Shown here piece by piece: positions 29,378-38,582 of a stretch of 64,000 bases of DNA (position 1 is its first letter; each line of letters opens with the position of its first letter). The notes under the pieces were generated by a model. It did no database searches, was not told the origin of the DNA, and saw only the letters and a list, made by a program, of their open reading frames with translations. Location: assembly GCA_041749475.1 (NCBI GenBank), contig JBGTBD010000027.1, forward strand, positions 57,750 through 121,749. Reading direction: 5' to 3'. Both the position numbers and the translations under genes were made by a program. The stretch is from JBGTBD01 sp041749475 (lineage in GTDB: Bacteria > Pseudomonadota > Alphaproteobacteria > Rickettsiales > UBA998).

Positions 29378-29833
29378 ATGCAATCCCCCTCCTTCATGGA
29401 ACAGGCATTCCGGCTGGCCAAACTCTCAAGGGATGCCTCAGAAATCCCTGTTGGCGCGGTCATCGTGGATAGTGTGACAGGGAACATCATCGCCTCATCC
29501 CATAACGAGGTGGAACTGCGCAAAGACCCCTCCGCCCATGCCGAACTACTCGCCATACAGCGAGCGTGTACCGCTAAAGGCTCCAAATTCCTTGAGACCT
29601 GCGATCTCTACGTCACCTTGGAACCCTGCCCCATGTGCGCCGCCGCCCTCTCACTGGCCCGTATCCGCCGGGTTTATTTCGGCGCGTATGACCCCAAATC
29701 CGGCGGGGTGGAGCATGGGCCGCGCATCTACACTCATCCCACCTGCCACCATAAGCCGGACGTTTATGGCGGCATCATGGAAGCCGAGTGCGGGACGCTG
29801 CTCAAGAACTTCTTCCAGAAACGTCGCAGCTAG
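29378..29833 (+). CDS. tadA: tRNA-specific adenosine deaminase
   Basis: It converts A34 to inosine in tRNA-Arg(ACG). The 151-residue zinc deaminase has His54-Ala-Glu56 (HAE) and PCPMCAAAL with Cys84 and Cys87, the complete metal and catalytic set. IPVGAVIVD near residue 23 and [11 protein letters not shown] later are typical. GGGGTGA precedes the ATG. It begins 22 bases after sspB and is followed by msrB. Confidence 0.95.
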   Translation: MQSPSFMEQAFRLAKLSRDASEIPVGAVIVDSVTGNIIASSHNEVELRKDPSAHAELLAIQRACTAKGSKFLETCDLYVTLEPCPMCAAALSLARIRRVYFGAYDPKSGGVEHGPRIYTHPTCHHKPDVYGGIMEAECGTLLKNFFQKRRS

Positions 29834-29871
29834 GATGTAACTTTCCGCTACTTCCGGCTGAATCAGATAGT

Positions 29872-30369
29872 ATGAACCTATCCCGTACACTCTCCCTCAT
29901 GCTGATGAGCCTGCTACCCATCATCGCCCATGCCTCCCCTGAAAAATATCAGGATGCCGTGCGCCTGTTGAACACTATGCAATACAAGGTCACACAGGAA
30001 AACGGCACGGAACCGGCATTCAACAACGCCTATTGGGATCATAAAGAAGAAGGTATCTATGTCGATGTCGTCTCCGGCGAACCCCTCTTCTCATCCACCG
30101 ATAAATTCGATTCCGGAACGGGATGGCCCAGCTTCACCCGCCCAATTTCCGAGCATATGGTGAAGGAAAAGAAAGAAGGCGGCATCGTCTTCCCCCGCAC
30201 GGAAGTGCGCTCCTCCGGCAGCAATTCCCACCTCGGCCACGTGTTCGATGATGGCCCCCCCGAACAGGGCGGCGCACGCTACTGCATCAATTCCGCCGCA
30301 CTGCGCTTCGTGCCGAAAGCCAAATTACAGGCCGAAGGCTACGCTGAATATCTCAAGATATTCAAATAA
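29872..30369 (+). CDS. msrB: peptide methionine-(R)-S-oxide reductase, exported form
   Basis: It reduces methionine-R-sulfoxide in proteins. From the ATG at 29872 the 165-residue protein starts with a signal peptide ([22 protein letters not shown]), so it should act in the periplasm. The SelR domain carries the catalytic Cys138 in ARYCINS, and GTGWPSF and GHVFDDGP are present. The two CxxC zinc pairs of many MsrBs are absent ([12 protein letters not shown]), and the usual resolving Cys of SGCGWPSF is Thr. The catalytic Cys is the only cysteine in the protein, so regeneration must use an external thiol. Confidence 0.93.
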   Translation: MNLSRTLSLMLMSLLPIIAHASPEKYQDAVRLLNTMQYKVTQENGTEPAFNNAYWDHKEEGIYVDVVSGEPLFSSTDKFDSGTGWPSFTRPISEHMVKEKKEGGIVFPRTEVRSSGSNSHLGHVFDDGPPEQGGARYCINSAALRFVPKAKLQAEGYAEYLKIFK

Positions 30370-30388
30370 CACCCCGCTTTCGGGGTGT
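30369..30388. terminator. GC-rich hairpin after msrB
   Basis: ACACCCCG-CTTT-CGGGGTGT is a perfect 8-base-pair stem; the msrB TAA ends at its first base. It is followed by GAAAAAAC rather than a T run, so it is either a poor intrinsic terminator or an RNA 3' end stabiliser. Confidence 0.45.
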
Positions 30389-30471
30389 GAAAAAACGCCC
30401 AAATCATTGACATCCGCCCCGTTTCAGGCCACAAATCCCTCCTGAAACCCCTAATATTTGGAAAAAACCCC

Positions 30472-32154
30472 ATGTCCTATCAGTATGTCTATGTCATGAA
30501 AGACCTTCGGAAAACCTATCAGGGTGGGAAGAAGATTCTGGACGGGATGTGGCTGTCCTTTCTTCCGGGCGCAAAAATCGGCGTATTGGGACCGAACGGC
30601 GCGGGGAAATCGACCCTGCTGAAGATCATGGCGGGGATCGACAAGGACTTCACCGGCGAAGCATGGGCCGCCGAGGGCACAAAAATCGGTTACCTCGAAC
30701 AGGAACCCAAACTCGACCCCACGAAGAACGTCTTCGAGAATATCATGGAAGCGTTGAAGGACAAAAAAGACATGCTCGATGAGTTCACCGAACTCTCGAT
30801 GAAACTGGGCGAGGACATGAGCGACGACGAGATGAACGCGCTCCTCGAAAAACAAGGCACACTACAGGAAAAGATCGACGCCGCCGATGCGTGGAGCCTC
30901 GACAATGAAATCGAGATGGCGATGGAAGCCCTGCGCTGCCCGCCTGCCGATGCCGACGTCACCAAGATCTCGGGCGGCGAACGCCGCCGCGTGGCACTAG
31001 CCCGCCTGCTACTCGAAAAACCCGACATGCTGCTGCTCGATGAGCCGACCAACCATTTGGACGCGGAGTCCGTCGCATGGCTGGAGCATTTCCTCGAAAG
31101 CTATGAAGGCACTGTCGTGATGGTGACCCATGATCGTTACTTCCTCGATAACGTGACAGGTTGGATTCTCGAACTCGATAACGGCCAAGGCGTGCCGTAC
31201 GAAGGCAACTACACCGCATGGCTGGAGCAGAAACAAGCCCGCCTGCAGCAGGAAGAAAAAGAAGAATCCGCCCGCCAGAAAACCATCGCGCGCGAATTGG
31301 AATGGGTGCGTTCTTCTCCGAAAGCACGCCAATCCAAAAGCAAGGCCCGCCTCAGCGCCTTCGATGAATTGGTCGCGAAGCAGAACGAGAAACGCAGCGG
31401 CATCACCCAAATCGTGATCCCCGCTGCACAACGCCTCGGCGATGTTGTCATCGAAGTCGATAACCTCACCAAGGCCTTCGGCGACCGTATGCTGGTCGAG
31501 AATCTCACCTTCAAACTCCCCCCCGGCGGCATCGTTGGCATCGTCGGCCCCAACGGCGCGGGGAAGACCACCCTCTTCCGTATGATCACGGGTCAGGAAC
31601 AACCCGATAGCGGCAAGCTGAAAATCGGTGAGACGGTAACACTTGGCTACGTCGATCAGAGCCGCGATACGCTGGGTGATAATAAAACCGTGTGGGAAGA
31701 AATCTCCGACGGCAATGAAGAAATTGAACTCGGTAAAAACAAGATGAAATCCCGCGCCTATTGCGCCGCATTCAACTTCAAGGGGTCTGACCAGCAGAAG
31801 AAGGTGGGCAATCTTTCAGGGGGTGAGCGTAATCGTGTACACCTCGCCAAAATGCTGAAATCAGGCGCCAACGTTTTGCTGCTCGATGAGCCGACCAACG
31901 ATCTCGACGTCGAGACCTTACGCGCGATGGAAGAAGCCTTGCAAGACTTCGCTGGCTGTGCCGTGGTCATCTCCCACGATCGCTGGTTTTTAGACCGCCT
32001 CGCCACTCACATCCTGGCTTTCGAAGGCGACGCGCATGTGGAATGGTTCGAAGGCAATTATCAGGAGTATGAAGCCGACCTGAAGCGTCGCCTCGGCGTC
32101 ACCGAGCTCGTCCCCACCCGCCTGAAATACAAGAAACTGGCGCGCGCCTCCTAA
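30472..32154 (+). CDS. ettA: energy-dependent translational throttle protein EttA (ABC-F)
   Basis: A 560-residue soluble ABC-F ATPase that binds the ribosomal E site and gates the first elongation steps by ATP/ADP ratio. Two nucleotide-binding domains are visible: Walker [10 protein letters not shown] at 40-48 with [15 protein letters not shown] and DEPTNHLD, and a second Walker [10 protein letters not shown] (near 355) with [14 protein letters not shown] and DEPTNDLD. The linker contains [17 protein letters not shown], and residues about 95-130 form the arm domain typical of EttA. Its stop shares bases with that of the convergent gene at 32151. Confidence 0.96.
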   Translation: MSYQYVYVMKDLRKTYQGGKKILDGMWLSFLPGAKIGVLGPNGAGKSTLLKIMAGIDKDFTGEAWAAEGTKIGYLEQEPKLDPTKNVFENIMEALKDKKDMLDEFTELSMKLGEDMSDDEMNALLEKQGTLQEKIDAADAWSLDNEIEMAMEALRCPPADADVTKISGGERRRVALARLLLEKPDMLLLDEPTNHLDAESVAWLEHFLESYEGTVVMVTHDRYFLDNVTGWILELDNGQGVPYEGNYTAWLEQKQARLQQEEKEESARQKTIARELEWVRSSPKARQSKSKARLSAFDELVAKQNEKRSGITQIVIPAAQRLGDVVIEVDNLTKAFGDRMLVENLTFKLPPGGIVGIVGPNGAGKTTLFRMITGQEQPDSGKLKIGETVTLGYVDQSRDTLGDNKTVWEEISDGNEEIELGKNKMKSRAYCAAFNFKGSDQQKKVGNLSGGERNRVHLAKMLKSGANVLLLDEPTNDLDVETLRAMEEALQDFAGCAVVISHDRWFLDRLATHILAFEGDAHVEWFEGNYQEYEADLKRRLGVTELVPTRLKYKKLARAS

Positions 32155-33200
32155 GTGGCAGCTATCTTTTCCTGTAATCCTTTCAGAAACCGGATATAGG
32201 CAGGCAACGTGTGCGGTAGGAGATGTTCCAGTACGCGGACAATCACGGGTTCCATCTCCGGAGAGAAAGAGGGCACATGTCCCGTATTCCGCTCCAACTC
32301 CATGCGCAAGCCATGAATATGTGCGATGACATCCGCATCGTGATGCAAATTCACCGGATGATCATCGAAGCTGGACTGGACTTCCAGTAATCTCTGTGTA
32401 CTGCTTAGCAACCCTTCCGCGCTAGGGACTATCACATGCGCTGCCTCGACTATATTCGTAAGAATCGGCAGGAGCTGTGAAGCCTTCTCCTCCAGATGCG
32501 CCTTATCGCGGTAAATCAGTTCGTCTCCCAGCGCGTCTTTGGGGAAGCCGAGCTTGATATAGAGATAGCGCGTACACTGGAACAGGAACTGGTGGCGGAA
32601 ATCATCGACGTCCCTCCCCGCAATCATATCGGGCCGGAGCGCGATTGCCTCCCCCCACTGCGCATCTTCCCAGTTATCTACCAGTGCAGATTCGGGCATT
32701 TCTGAATGCAGCGGCGCGATGTAGTAGGGATGCCACGTATGCTCCAGCAACCAACATATCTCCGGCGAGTGCGATAATAGGGCATTGAGAATAGGCTTCA
32801 CCTCAGCGCAGGAGTGCACCGCCTCCGGCCCGCTGATGCGGGCATGGGCGAGGATGATCTCTTGCAGCTTACGCAGTACAAGGTCATCGGACGCACCCAT
32901 CATCAGGTTCTGCTGAAGGTAGACTTTCAGTGAGCGGAGCTTTGCATTCTTGGCACACATTTGATCCAGCAGCGTCATGTCACGGTTATCGGCAAGAAGC
33001 GCGCTTATCTCCGCATCCAGATAATGCACGGGGATGTAGCAGCAGACGCTATCGAACAGACACAGGCCGATACGCCGGAACGGAATGTCCGAAAAATGAA
33101 AATCATCGGGGATGAGGATGTTGGAGATAGGTGATTTCTTGCCGAAGATATACTCTCCCACGAAAACGAACCGCTGAGAATATCGGGCAAGGGTTTCCAT
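32151..33200 (-). CDS. hypothetical protein, third gene of the mla operon
   Basis: A soluble protein of about 349 residues, not recognised. It has no signal peptide or transmembrane segment; the second half is helical ([20 protein letters not shown]). Cys and aromatic residues are frequent in the N-terminal third ([21 protein letters not shown]). The ATG at 33200 is taken as start; an in-frame TTG at 33218 follows the mlaC stop directly. It lies immediately downstream of mlaC, so it is probably co-transcribed, but nothing in the sequence links it to lipid transport. Confidence 0.7.
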   Translation of the reverse strand: METLARYSQRFVFVGEYIFGKKSPISNILIPDDFHFSDIPFRRIGLCLFDSVCCYIPVHYLDAEISALLADNRDMTLLDQMCAKNAKLRSLKVYLQQNLMMGASDDLVLRKLQEIILAHARISGPEAVHSCAEVKPILNALLSHSPEICWLLEHTWHPYYIAPLHSEMPESALVDNWEDAQWGEAIALRPDMIAGRDVDDFRHQFLFQCTRYLYIKLGFPKDALGDELIYRDKAHLEEKASQLLPILTNIVEAAHVIVPSAEGLLSSTQRLLEVQSSFDDHPVNLHHDADVIAHIHGLRMELERNTGHVPSFSPEMEPVIVRVLEHLLPHTLPAYIRFLKGLQEKIAAT

Positions 33201-33218
33201 GCCAGAGAGGGCCGACAA

Positions 33219-33812
33219 TTAGCCGCGTTTCTTCGCGAGAAGATCAATCAGCGCGTCGAGCCCTTTGCGCTTCACGACCGAGTCGAATTCCGAGCGCTGC
33301 GTGGTGATGAGGCTCACCCCTTCGACGACGATGTCGAAGATCTTATACCCGCCATTCTCTTCACGGATTTTATAATCCGTCATGATCTGGGGGTTATTCG
33401 GGTTCGGGTCTTGAATGGCCATCTTCACCACGTAATCCCCTTCATCGATATGACGGACGCTGAGTATCTTATAGGTCTGGCCGGAATATTTCTTGAACTT
33501 GTCGGCGTAGTTGGCGATGACGAAGCCGCGATAATTGGTCAGGTAACGCTGCTGTTGATCCGCAGTCGCCTTACGCCAATGCGTCCCCAACACGAATTTG
33601 CCGATCCAGTCGAAATCGGCGTTCTGTTCGAAAATGGTGCGGAACTTCGCCTGCTTGTCCGCTTGCGACGCGTTCGTGTCGCTGACGATGGCGATGACCT
33701 GCTGGCCCAGTGAATCGACGAACCCACGTACCCCCGCCTCATTCGCCTGCGCGGGAACTTGGATAAGCAGAAACAGCGCAGCTAGCGCTAAACGAGCTAC
33801 TGATGTCATCAT
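33219..33812 (-). CDS. mlaC: periplasmic phospholipid shuttle MlaC
   Basis: A 197-residue periplasmic protein of the MlaC/Ttg2D family that carries phospholipids between MlaA in the outer membrane and the inner-membrane MlaFEDB transporter. It has a signal peptide (MMTSVARLALAALFLLIQVPAQA), then the family core: FVDSLGQQVIAIVSD, FDWIGKFVLGTHWRKA, YKIREENGGYKIFDIVVEGVSLI. It follows mlaA by 16 bases. The transporter genes mlaFED are not in the window. Confidence 0.93.
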   Translation of the reverse strand: MMTSVARLALAALFLLIQVPAQANEAGVRGFVDSLGQQVIAIVSDTNASQADKQAKFRTIFEQNADFDWIGKFVLGTHWRKATADQQQRYLTNYRGFVIANYADKFKKYSGQTYKILSVRHIDEGDYVVKMAIQDPNPNNPQIMTDYKIREENGGYKIFDIVVEGVSLITTQRSEFDSVVKRKGLDALIDLLAKKRG

Positions 33813-33828
33813 CCTCTCCTTAATGGAA

Positions 33829-34542
33829 TTACTGTGCCGCGCTGCCTTCGTTATTCACTTCAGCTTCACGCTTCTGCGTGTAGCCGCTGCGGAACGTCGC
33901 ATAGGGGTCGAGCGAGGTGTTGTTCACGTCCTCCACCAGATCGAGCGTTTTCTCACGCGCATCGATCGCGGTAAGTGCAGTGCGGGTGATGACGATTTCG
34001 CTATCCAGCCAGTTGAACGGGTCGGCGACCGTATCGGTCACGAGACCGAACGCATCACGCGTGGAGGAGGGGCCAAGGATAGGAAGGACGAGATATGCAC
34101 CGGAACCCACACCCCAGACCCCGAGCGTCTGCCCGAAATCTTCCTTGCGGACGCGCAGGTCCGTCGCCGCGCCGGTGAAGTCGAAGATACCCGCAACCCC
34201 GAACGTGGAGTTGAGGACAAACGACCAGAACGATGCAAACCCGTTCTGCGGGTCGCCCTGCAGGAAGGAGTTGGCCATATTGATCGGCATTTTCAGGTTG
34301 GTCAGCACGTTGCTGACGCGCTCACGACCGTATTCCGGCACGATGTAGCGATAGCCTTGCGCCACCGGCTTCAGCAGGATTGTATCGATGAATTCGTTGA
34401 AGCTGTAGATGCCCCGGTTCATGCCCTCGAGCGGATCATGATTGACCTCGCCGCCAGGTTCGGGTGCGGCGGTACAACCGACCATCACCATGATGAGGGT
34501 AGACGCGATGGCGCGTCTGAACAATTGGGCGGACTTCTTCAT
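33829..34542 (-). CDS. mlaA: outer-membrane lipoprotein MlaA (VacJ)
   Basis: It removes misplaced phospholipids from the outer leaflet of the outer membrane. From the ATG at 34542 it has 237 residues: a signal peptide with lipobox MVGC, then DPLEGMNRGIYSFNEFID, PINMANSFLQGD and the core DFGQTLGVWGVGSGAYLVLPILGPSSTRD, all diagnostic for VacJ. An upstream in-frame TTG would add two residues and is unlikely. First gene of mlaA-mlaC-orphan. Confidence 0.95.
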   Translation of the reverse strand: MKKSAQLFRRAIASTLIMVMVGCTAAPEPGGEVNHDPLEGMNRGIYSFNEFIDTILLKPVAQGYRYIVPEYGRERVSNVLTNLKMPINMANSFLQGDPQNGFASFWSFVLNSTFGVAGIFDFTGAATDLRVRKEDFGQTLGVWGVGSGAYLVLPILGPSSTRDAFGLVTDTVADPFNWLDSEIVITRTALTAIDAREKTLDLVEDVNNTSLDPYATFRSGYTQKREAEVNNEGSAAQ

Positions 34543-34720
34543 ACACAAGCTTTCAGGGTCAAAAAATATATCTTAGCGACGTAACATTACTAAACACTAA
34601 ACAATGTGATAAGGAACTGTTACCCCAACACCATACCTCTCACAATAGAATAGAAAAAAAACACCATAACATCTTCCAGCCGTGACATAATTGTGACTCT
34701 CCCGCCACAATGCCCACCTT

Positions 34721-35629
34721 ATGCTGGATTCCGCTCATTACAATACGTTGCGTGACCTCTTCTGCACTCCGCCGAAACGGGTTTCCTTCGAGTTTTTCCC
34801 CCCAAAGACGGCGGAGATGGAGGAAGCCCTGTGGCAATCCATCCGCCTTCTCGAACCACTCAATCCCGCCTTCGTTTCGGTGACCTACGGTGCTGGCGGA
34901 ACCACGCGTGAGCGCACGCATGCCACCCTCAAGCGCATGCTCACCGAAACCAAACTCACCCCCGCCGCCCATCTCACCTGCGTTGGCGCCAGCCGCGCCG
35001 AGATCGACGAGATCGCCACGGAATACTGGGAGAGCGGTGTGCGCCATATTGTGGCTTTACGTGGAGATATGCCCGACCCCGGCCAACGCTATGCCCCTCA
35101 CCCGGACGGCTACGCCTATGCCATTGATTTAGTAAAAGGACTCAAGAAAATCGGCGATTTCGAGATCAGCGTCGCTGCCTATCCCGAAACCCATCCCGAA
35201 GCGAGTAGCCCCAAAGCCGACCTCGATAGCCTGAAACGGAAAATCGACGCCGGGGCCAACCGCGCCATCACCCAGTATTTCTTTGAGGCCGACATCTGCC
35301 TGCGCTTTATGGAAAAAGCTGCCAAAGCGGGCATCACCGTCCCCATCGTCCCCGGCATCCTGCCGGTGCGCAACTACGCCCAGCTCAAACGCTTCGCCGC
35401 CACGTGTGGCGCGACCGTGCCTGACTGGTTCCAATATCTCTTCGACGGCTTAGACCATAACCCGGAATTACAAAACCTCGTCTCCGCCTCCGTCGCCGCC
35501 GAACAATGTCGCTTGCTACGCGCTGCCGGTATCGAAGAATTCCATTTTTATACGCTGAACCGCGCTAAGCTGACGCTGGCTATATGTCACGTACTAGGAT
35601 TACGGGCTGCAGACGTAATCAAAACTTAA
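34721..35629 (+). CDS. metF: 5,10-methylenetetrahydrofolate reductase
   Basis: It reduces methylene-THF to methyl-THF for methionine synthesis with FAD. The 302-residue TIM barrel shows RVSFEFFPPKT (catalytic Glu), VSVTYGAGGTTRERT, HLTCVGASRAEI, VALRGDMPDPG and QYFFEADICLRFME. The 172 bases between it and the divergent mlaA are AT-rich; I see no recognisable SAM riboswitch there. Confidence 0.96.
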   Translation: MLDSAHYNTLRDLFCTPPKRVSFEFFPPKTAEMEEALWQSIRLLEPLNPAFVSVTYGAGGTTRERTHATLKRMLTETKLTPAAHLTCVGASRAEIDEIATEYWESGVRHIVALRGDMPDPGQRYAPHPDGYAYAIDLVKGLKKIGDFEISVAAYPETHPEASSPKADLDSLKRKIDAGANRAITQYFFEADICLRFMEKAAKAGITVPIVPGILPVRNYAQLKRFAATCGATVPDWFQYLFDGLDHNPELQNLVSASVAAEQCRLLRAAGIEEFHFYTLNRAKLTLAICHVLGLRAADVIKT

Positions 35630-35685
35630 TAAAATTTAATGAGTTCGGTGCTATACTGATGTTCTGAAATATAAGGAGAACATCC

Positions 35686-36015
35686 ATGACTGATTCCCCC
35701 TCTTCCTCCCAACCCGACGCCAAATCAATCCTGCTCACCGCTTTAACCGAACAACTGGAAGGCCTTGATGGATACAGCGAATCCTTCGGCCCAAATGGGG
35801 ACAAAGCACTTCGCGCATCATTAGAGAAGACAATCAGTGAAATGGATATATCGGTGGCGTTGGACGCAGATACAGGGCAGCCAGCAAGTATTTTCCTGAC
35901 CCAGTCGGATTGGGACAAGATTAAACGGATGTGGAAAAATCCATGCACGCAAGCGGCTGGGGAATCCGCCGCAATGATATTCAGAATACTTTGTGTACCG
36001 TGGAAGAAGGGATAA
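35686..36015 (+). CDS. hypothetical protein, probably the N-terminal part of a frameshifted gene
   Basis: A 109-residue frame with a strong ribosome binding site (AAGGAG, 7 bases before ATG). It is acidic and helical (LLTALTEQLEGLDGYSES, TQSDWDKIKRM) and unrecognised. The last 27 residues after DWDKIKRM look unlike the rest, and an overlapping frame (35931-36251) continues more naturally. One extra A in the A5 run at 35934-35938 would join both into a protein of about 188 residues. It is therefore either a short gene or the front of a broken one. Confidence 0.55.
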   Translation: MTDSPSSSQPDAKSILLTALTEQLEGLDGYSESFGPNGDKALRASLEKTISEMDISVALDADTGQPASIFLTQSDWDKIKRMWKNPCTQAAGESAAMIFRILCVPWKKG

Positions 36016-36251
36016 GGAATTCTGGCGGCATCATCATCGTGGATACTCCTGCATGGTGCACTTCTCTGGATCTGGATCAGCAACCAGAACTATCATATCC
36101 GGAAATTCAAGGATGGGAAGAACCTGAGCTGCCCAGTCAAAATGATCTCGTACCTTCTCCGACACCAAAAGCACCCAAGCCTGAACCCGGCACATGTGAA
36201 ATGGAACTCAACGGCTTCACAAGAAACAAACCAAGATCCTGCAACATTTAA
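35931..36251 (+). pseudogene. probable C-terminal part of the frameshifted gene at 35686
   Basis: A 106-residue frame with only a GTG to start from and no ribosome binding site. It continues the preceding frame after a one-base slip and encodes a plausible tail: TLCTVEEGIRNSGGIIIVDT followed by an acidic, Pro-rich end (PSQNDLVPSPTPKAPKPEPG). It stops 5 bases before the convergent motB end. It could instead be an independent overlapping gene. Confidence 0.4.
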
Positions 36252-36256
36252 AGCGG

Positions 36257-36928
36257 TTATTCTTCGCGGCGTTCGATGCGGATGAGAATGCGGCGATTAA
36301 TCTCGCGGTTCTCGGGGATGGGATTGCCGTATTCGTCGATATTGGGGACTTTCGGCTGCGTGTCGGCGAACCCTTCGGCGGACATTTTCTCTTTCGGTTG
36401 CCCGCTATCGATGAAATAGCGCACCACCTTCGTCGCCCGCACGGCGGATAATTCCCAGTTGGAGGGGAAGTAGGGCGTGGTGATGGGCACATCGTCCGTA
36501 TGGCCTTCCACCCGCACAATATAATCCTCGAAACTGAAATCATTGAGGATGACGGAGATGTCTTTCAATACTGGAATCGCCTCGGGCAGGAATTCCGCCG
36601 AGCCTGATTTATAAAAGGACGAACTGGACAGCTCCAGCATCACGCCCTTCTCGGTCTCCTCAAGCGACATATTCTCTTCCATCTGATTATTCTCGATGAC
36701 CTGCTGCAGGTCTTGCACCAGTTGGGTGAAGGGCATCGGGTCGTCAATACTGCTGGAGGAGAAGCTTTCCTTGATCGCCTGCTCGACCTCTTCCTTATGC
36801 GTCTGTTTCTTCTCCATCACCGACAGCAAAATAACGAAAAAAGAGATGAGCAGGGTGATCATGTCCGCATAGGACATGAGCCAGTTCTCTTCGACTTCCT
36901 CGTGTTTTCGGCCTTTATGGAAGGACAT
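36257..36928 (-). CDS. motB: flagellar stator protein MotB
   Basis: The peptidoglycan-anchored half of the ion-driven stator, 223 residues. One membrane segment (about 19-40) contains the ion-binding Asp22 in SYADMITLLISFFV. After a linker comes the OmpA-like domain: VRVEGHTDDVPI, NWELSAVRATKVVRYFI and NREINRRILIRIE. It begins 5 bases after motA. Whether it uses H+ or Na+ cannot be decided from the sequence. Confidence 0.95.
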   Translation of the reverse strand: MSFHKGRKHEEVEENWLMSYADMITLLISFFVILLSVMEKKQTHKEEVEQAIKESFSSSSIDDPMPFTQLVQDLQQVIENNQMEENMSLEETEKGVMLELSSSSFYKSGSAEFLPEAIPVLKDISVILNDFSFEDYIVRVEGHTDDVPITTPYFPSNWELSAVRATKVVRYFIDSGQPKEKMSAEGFADTQPKVPNIDEYGNPIPENREINRRILIRIERREE

Positions 36929-36933
36929 GAGGG

Positions 36934-37731
36934 CTACCGGGTGATTTGTTTATCGATGTTGAAATGGATGGCAGGGTCGAGGTAGGAGTTCAGGCGATCC
37001 TGCATGTAGCGCGGCCCTTTTTTCTCGGCGAGCATGACCAGCCCTTCGACGACCATGTAATTCCTGAACCGCTCGATCTCCATCTTCTGCTGCAGCATAC
37101 TGGCCGCAGGCATGAACAGGAACCGCGCGGAGACGATCCCGTAAAGCGTCGCAACGAGCGCGAGCGACATCCCCACCCCGATACTGGCGATGTCGCTACT
37201 GAAATTCTGCAGCATCACGATCATCCCGACAAGCGTCCCGATCATCCCGAACGCCGGACCTGTCCCTGCCATGCTTTTAAGCACGTGCACGGGAACCATC
37301 TTGCGCTCGAACTCGGCTTCAATGGCCGTATGCATCATCTCCTTCAATTCTTCTGCCTTATGCCCAGAGGTAACGAGCATGGTACAGAAGCTAATCAAAG
37401 GATCGTCCTTCTTCATGGATTTGAGCTCGTTCTCCAGCCCCGGCAGACCTTTCTGCTGGACGAGATAGGCCCATTTGATGAGCCGCATGATCTCCATATT
37501 AAGACCTTCGCGGCTGGAATTGGGTTTCTTGAACATCCACATGATCGCTTTGAAGGCGATGTTCACATAGCGCGCCTGATAGCTCATATAGGCGGTGGCG
37601 ATCGTCCCGCCGATGACGATGAAGAATGCGTGCAGCTCGAAGAAGGAATGAAAATTCTTCGTACTCATAACGATGGAGCCGATGAACAGCGCCAACCCTG
37701 CAAGGAAGCCTAGAAGTGACGGAAATGACAT
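36934..37731 (-). CDS. motA: flagellar stator protein MotA
   Basis: A 265-residue four-pass membrane protein that forms the pentameric ring around the MotB dimer. Membrane segments are at about 5-25, 33-50, 152-172 and 188-210; the cytoplasmic loop between the second and third interacts with FliG. The segment MAGTGPAFGMIGTLVGMIVML carries the conserved proline, and the size is close to PomA. No other flagellar genes lie in the window. Confidence 0.95.
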   Translation of the reverse strand: MSFPSLLGFLAGLALFIGSIVMSTKNFHSFFELHAFFIVIGGTIATAYMSYQARYVNIAFKAIMWMFKKPNSSREGLNMEIMRLIKWAYLVQQKGLPGLENELKSMKKDDPLISFCTMLVTSGHKAEELKEMMHTAIEAEFERKMVPVHVLKSMAGTGPAFGMIGTLVGMIVMLQNFSSDIASIGVGMSLALVATLYGIVSARFLFMPAASMLQQKMEIERFRNYMVVEGLVMLAEKKGPRYMQDRLNSYLDPAIHFNIDKQITR

Positions 37732-37838
37732 GTTTTTCCTACCTAGATAAAATGTATCACAACATATACTAATATTTTGATAAAATTAAAAAACCGTCAA
37801 TTGCGCATCTCTGAGTGCAGTGCTAGCATGTTTTACCT

Positions 37839-38582
37839 ATGCCGCATTCCTCATCCCTCCCCGTCATCGGGTTCTCCCTCGACTATGAAACCTCCGGTGG
37901 CTACTCGAAATTCCCGTGGTACGCGATCCGTGAGAATTACCTCTCCTCCGTCTGGGATCAAGGCGCACTGCCCTTGCCGCTGCCTCACTTCGTCGGCGCG
38001 GCACAGAAATATCTCGATATGCTGGACGGTCTCGTAATCACCGGCGGCGCGTTCGACATCCCTCCGTCCCTTTATGGCGAGAGTGGCATTCATGAGACAG
38101 TCAGCCTCAAAGAAAACCGAACCCAGTTCGAATGGGCCATCACTAAAGGAGCGATTGACCGCAAGATTCCGATACTCGGCATCTGCGGTGGCGAGCAATT
38201 ATTGAACGTCGTCCTCGGCGGCACATTAATCCAGCACATCCCCGACGCGGTGAAGAGCGATATCCCGCACGAACAACCCAACCCGCGCACCGAACCGGGG
38301 CATGATGTTTTCATTCGCGAGGACACACTATTACACCGGATAGTGGGTAAGAAAAAAATCGCCGTGAACTCCGCGCACCATCAGGCCATCGCCACACCCG
38401 GCCCCGACGTCGTAATCAATGCCGATGCACCGGACGGCGTCATCGAGGGGATCGAATACCCCGCTCACCCTTTCTGCCTCGGCGTGCAATGGCATCCCGA
38501 ATATCACGTCACCCCGGCCGATACCGACATCTTCACCGCGTTCGTCGCTGCATGTACGCACTATAAGGAACAACGCGCATGA
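37839..38582 (+). CDS. gamma-glutamyl-gamma-aminobutyrate hydrolase family peptidase (C26)
   Basis: A class I glutamine-amidotransferase-like hydrolase of 247 residues. The nucleophile is Cys116 in GICGGEQ, and the catalytic His and Glu are in VQWHPEYH near residue 225. VITGGAFDIPPSLYG matches PuuD-like proteins, which cleave gamma-glutamyl-GABA in putrescine breakdown; the true substrate here is not shown, and no other puu genes are nearby. It overlaps rluB by four bases (ATGA), so the two are translationally coupled. Confidence 0.88.
   Translation: MPHSSSLPVIGFSLDYETSGGYSKFPWYAIRENYLSSVWDQGALPLPLPHFVGAAQKYLDMLDGLVITGGAFDIPPSLYGESGIHETVSLKENRTQFEWAITKGAIDRKIPILGICGGEQLLNVVLGGTLIQHIPDAVKSDIPHEQPNPRTEPGHDVFIREDTLLHRIVGKKKIAVNSAHHQAIATPGPDVVINADAPDGVIEGIEYPAHPFCLGVQWHPEYHVTPADTDIFTAFVAACTHYKEQRA

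Noticed and set aside
28738..29586. 282-residue minus-strand frame over sspB and tadA
   Set aside because: Both genes beneath it are well supported; the frame has no recognisable domain.
34549..34720. SAM riboswitch upstream of metF
   Set aside because: I looked for SAM-I and SAM-II core motifs and saw none; the region is simply AT-rich.
35925..35945. Programmed -1 frameshift signal at TGGAAAAATCC
   Set aside because: In the reading frame the heptamer is G AAA AAT, not the X XXY YYZ pattern, and no strong downstream stem is visible; an indel is simpler.
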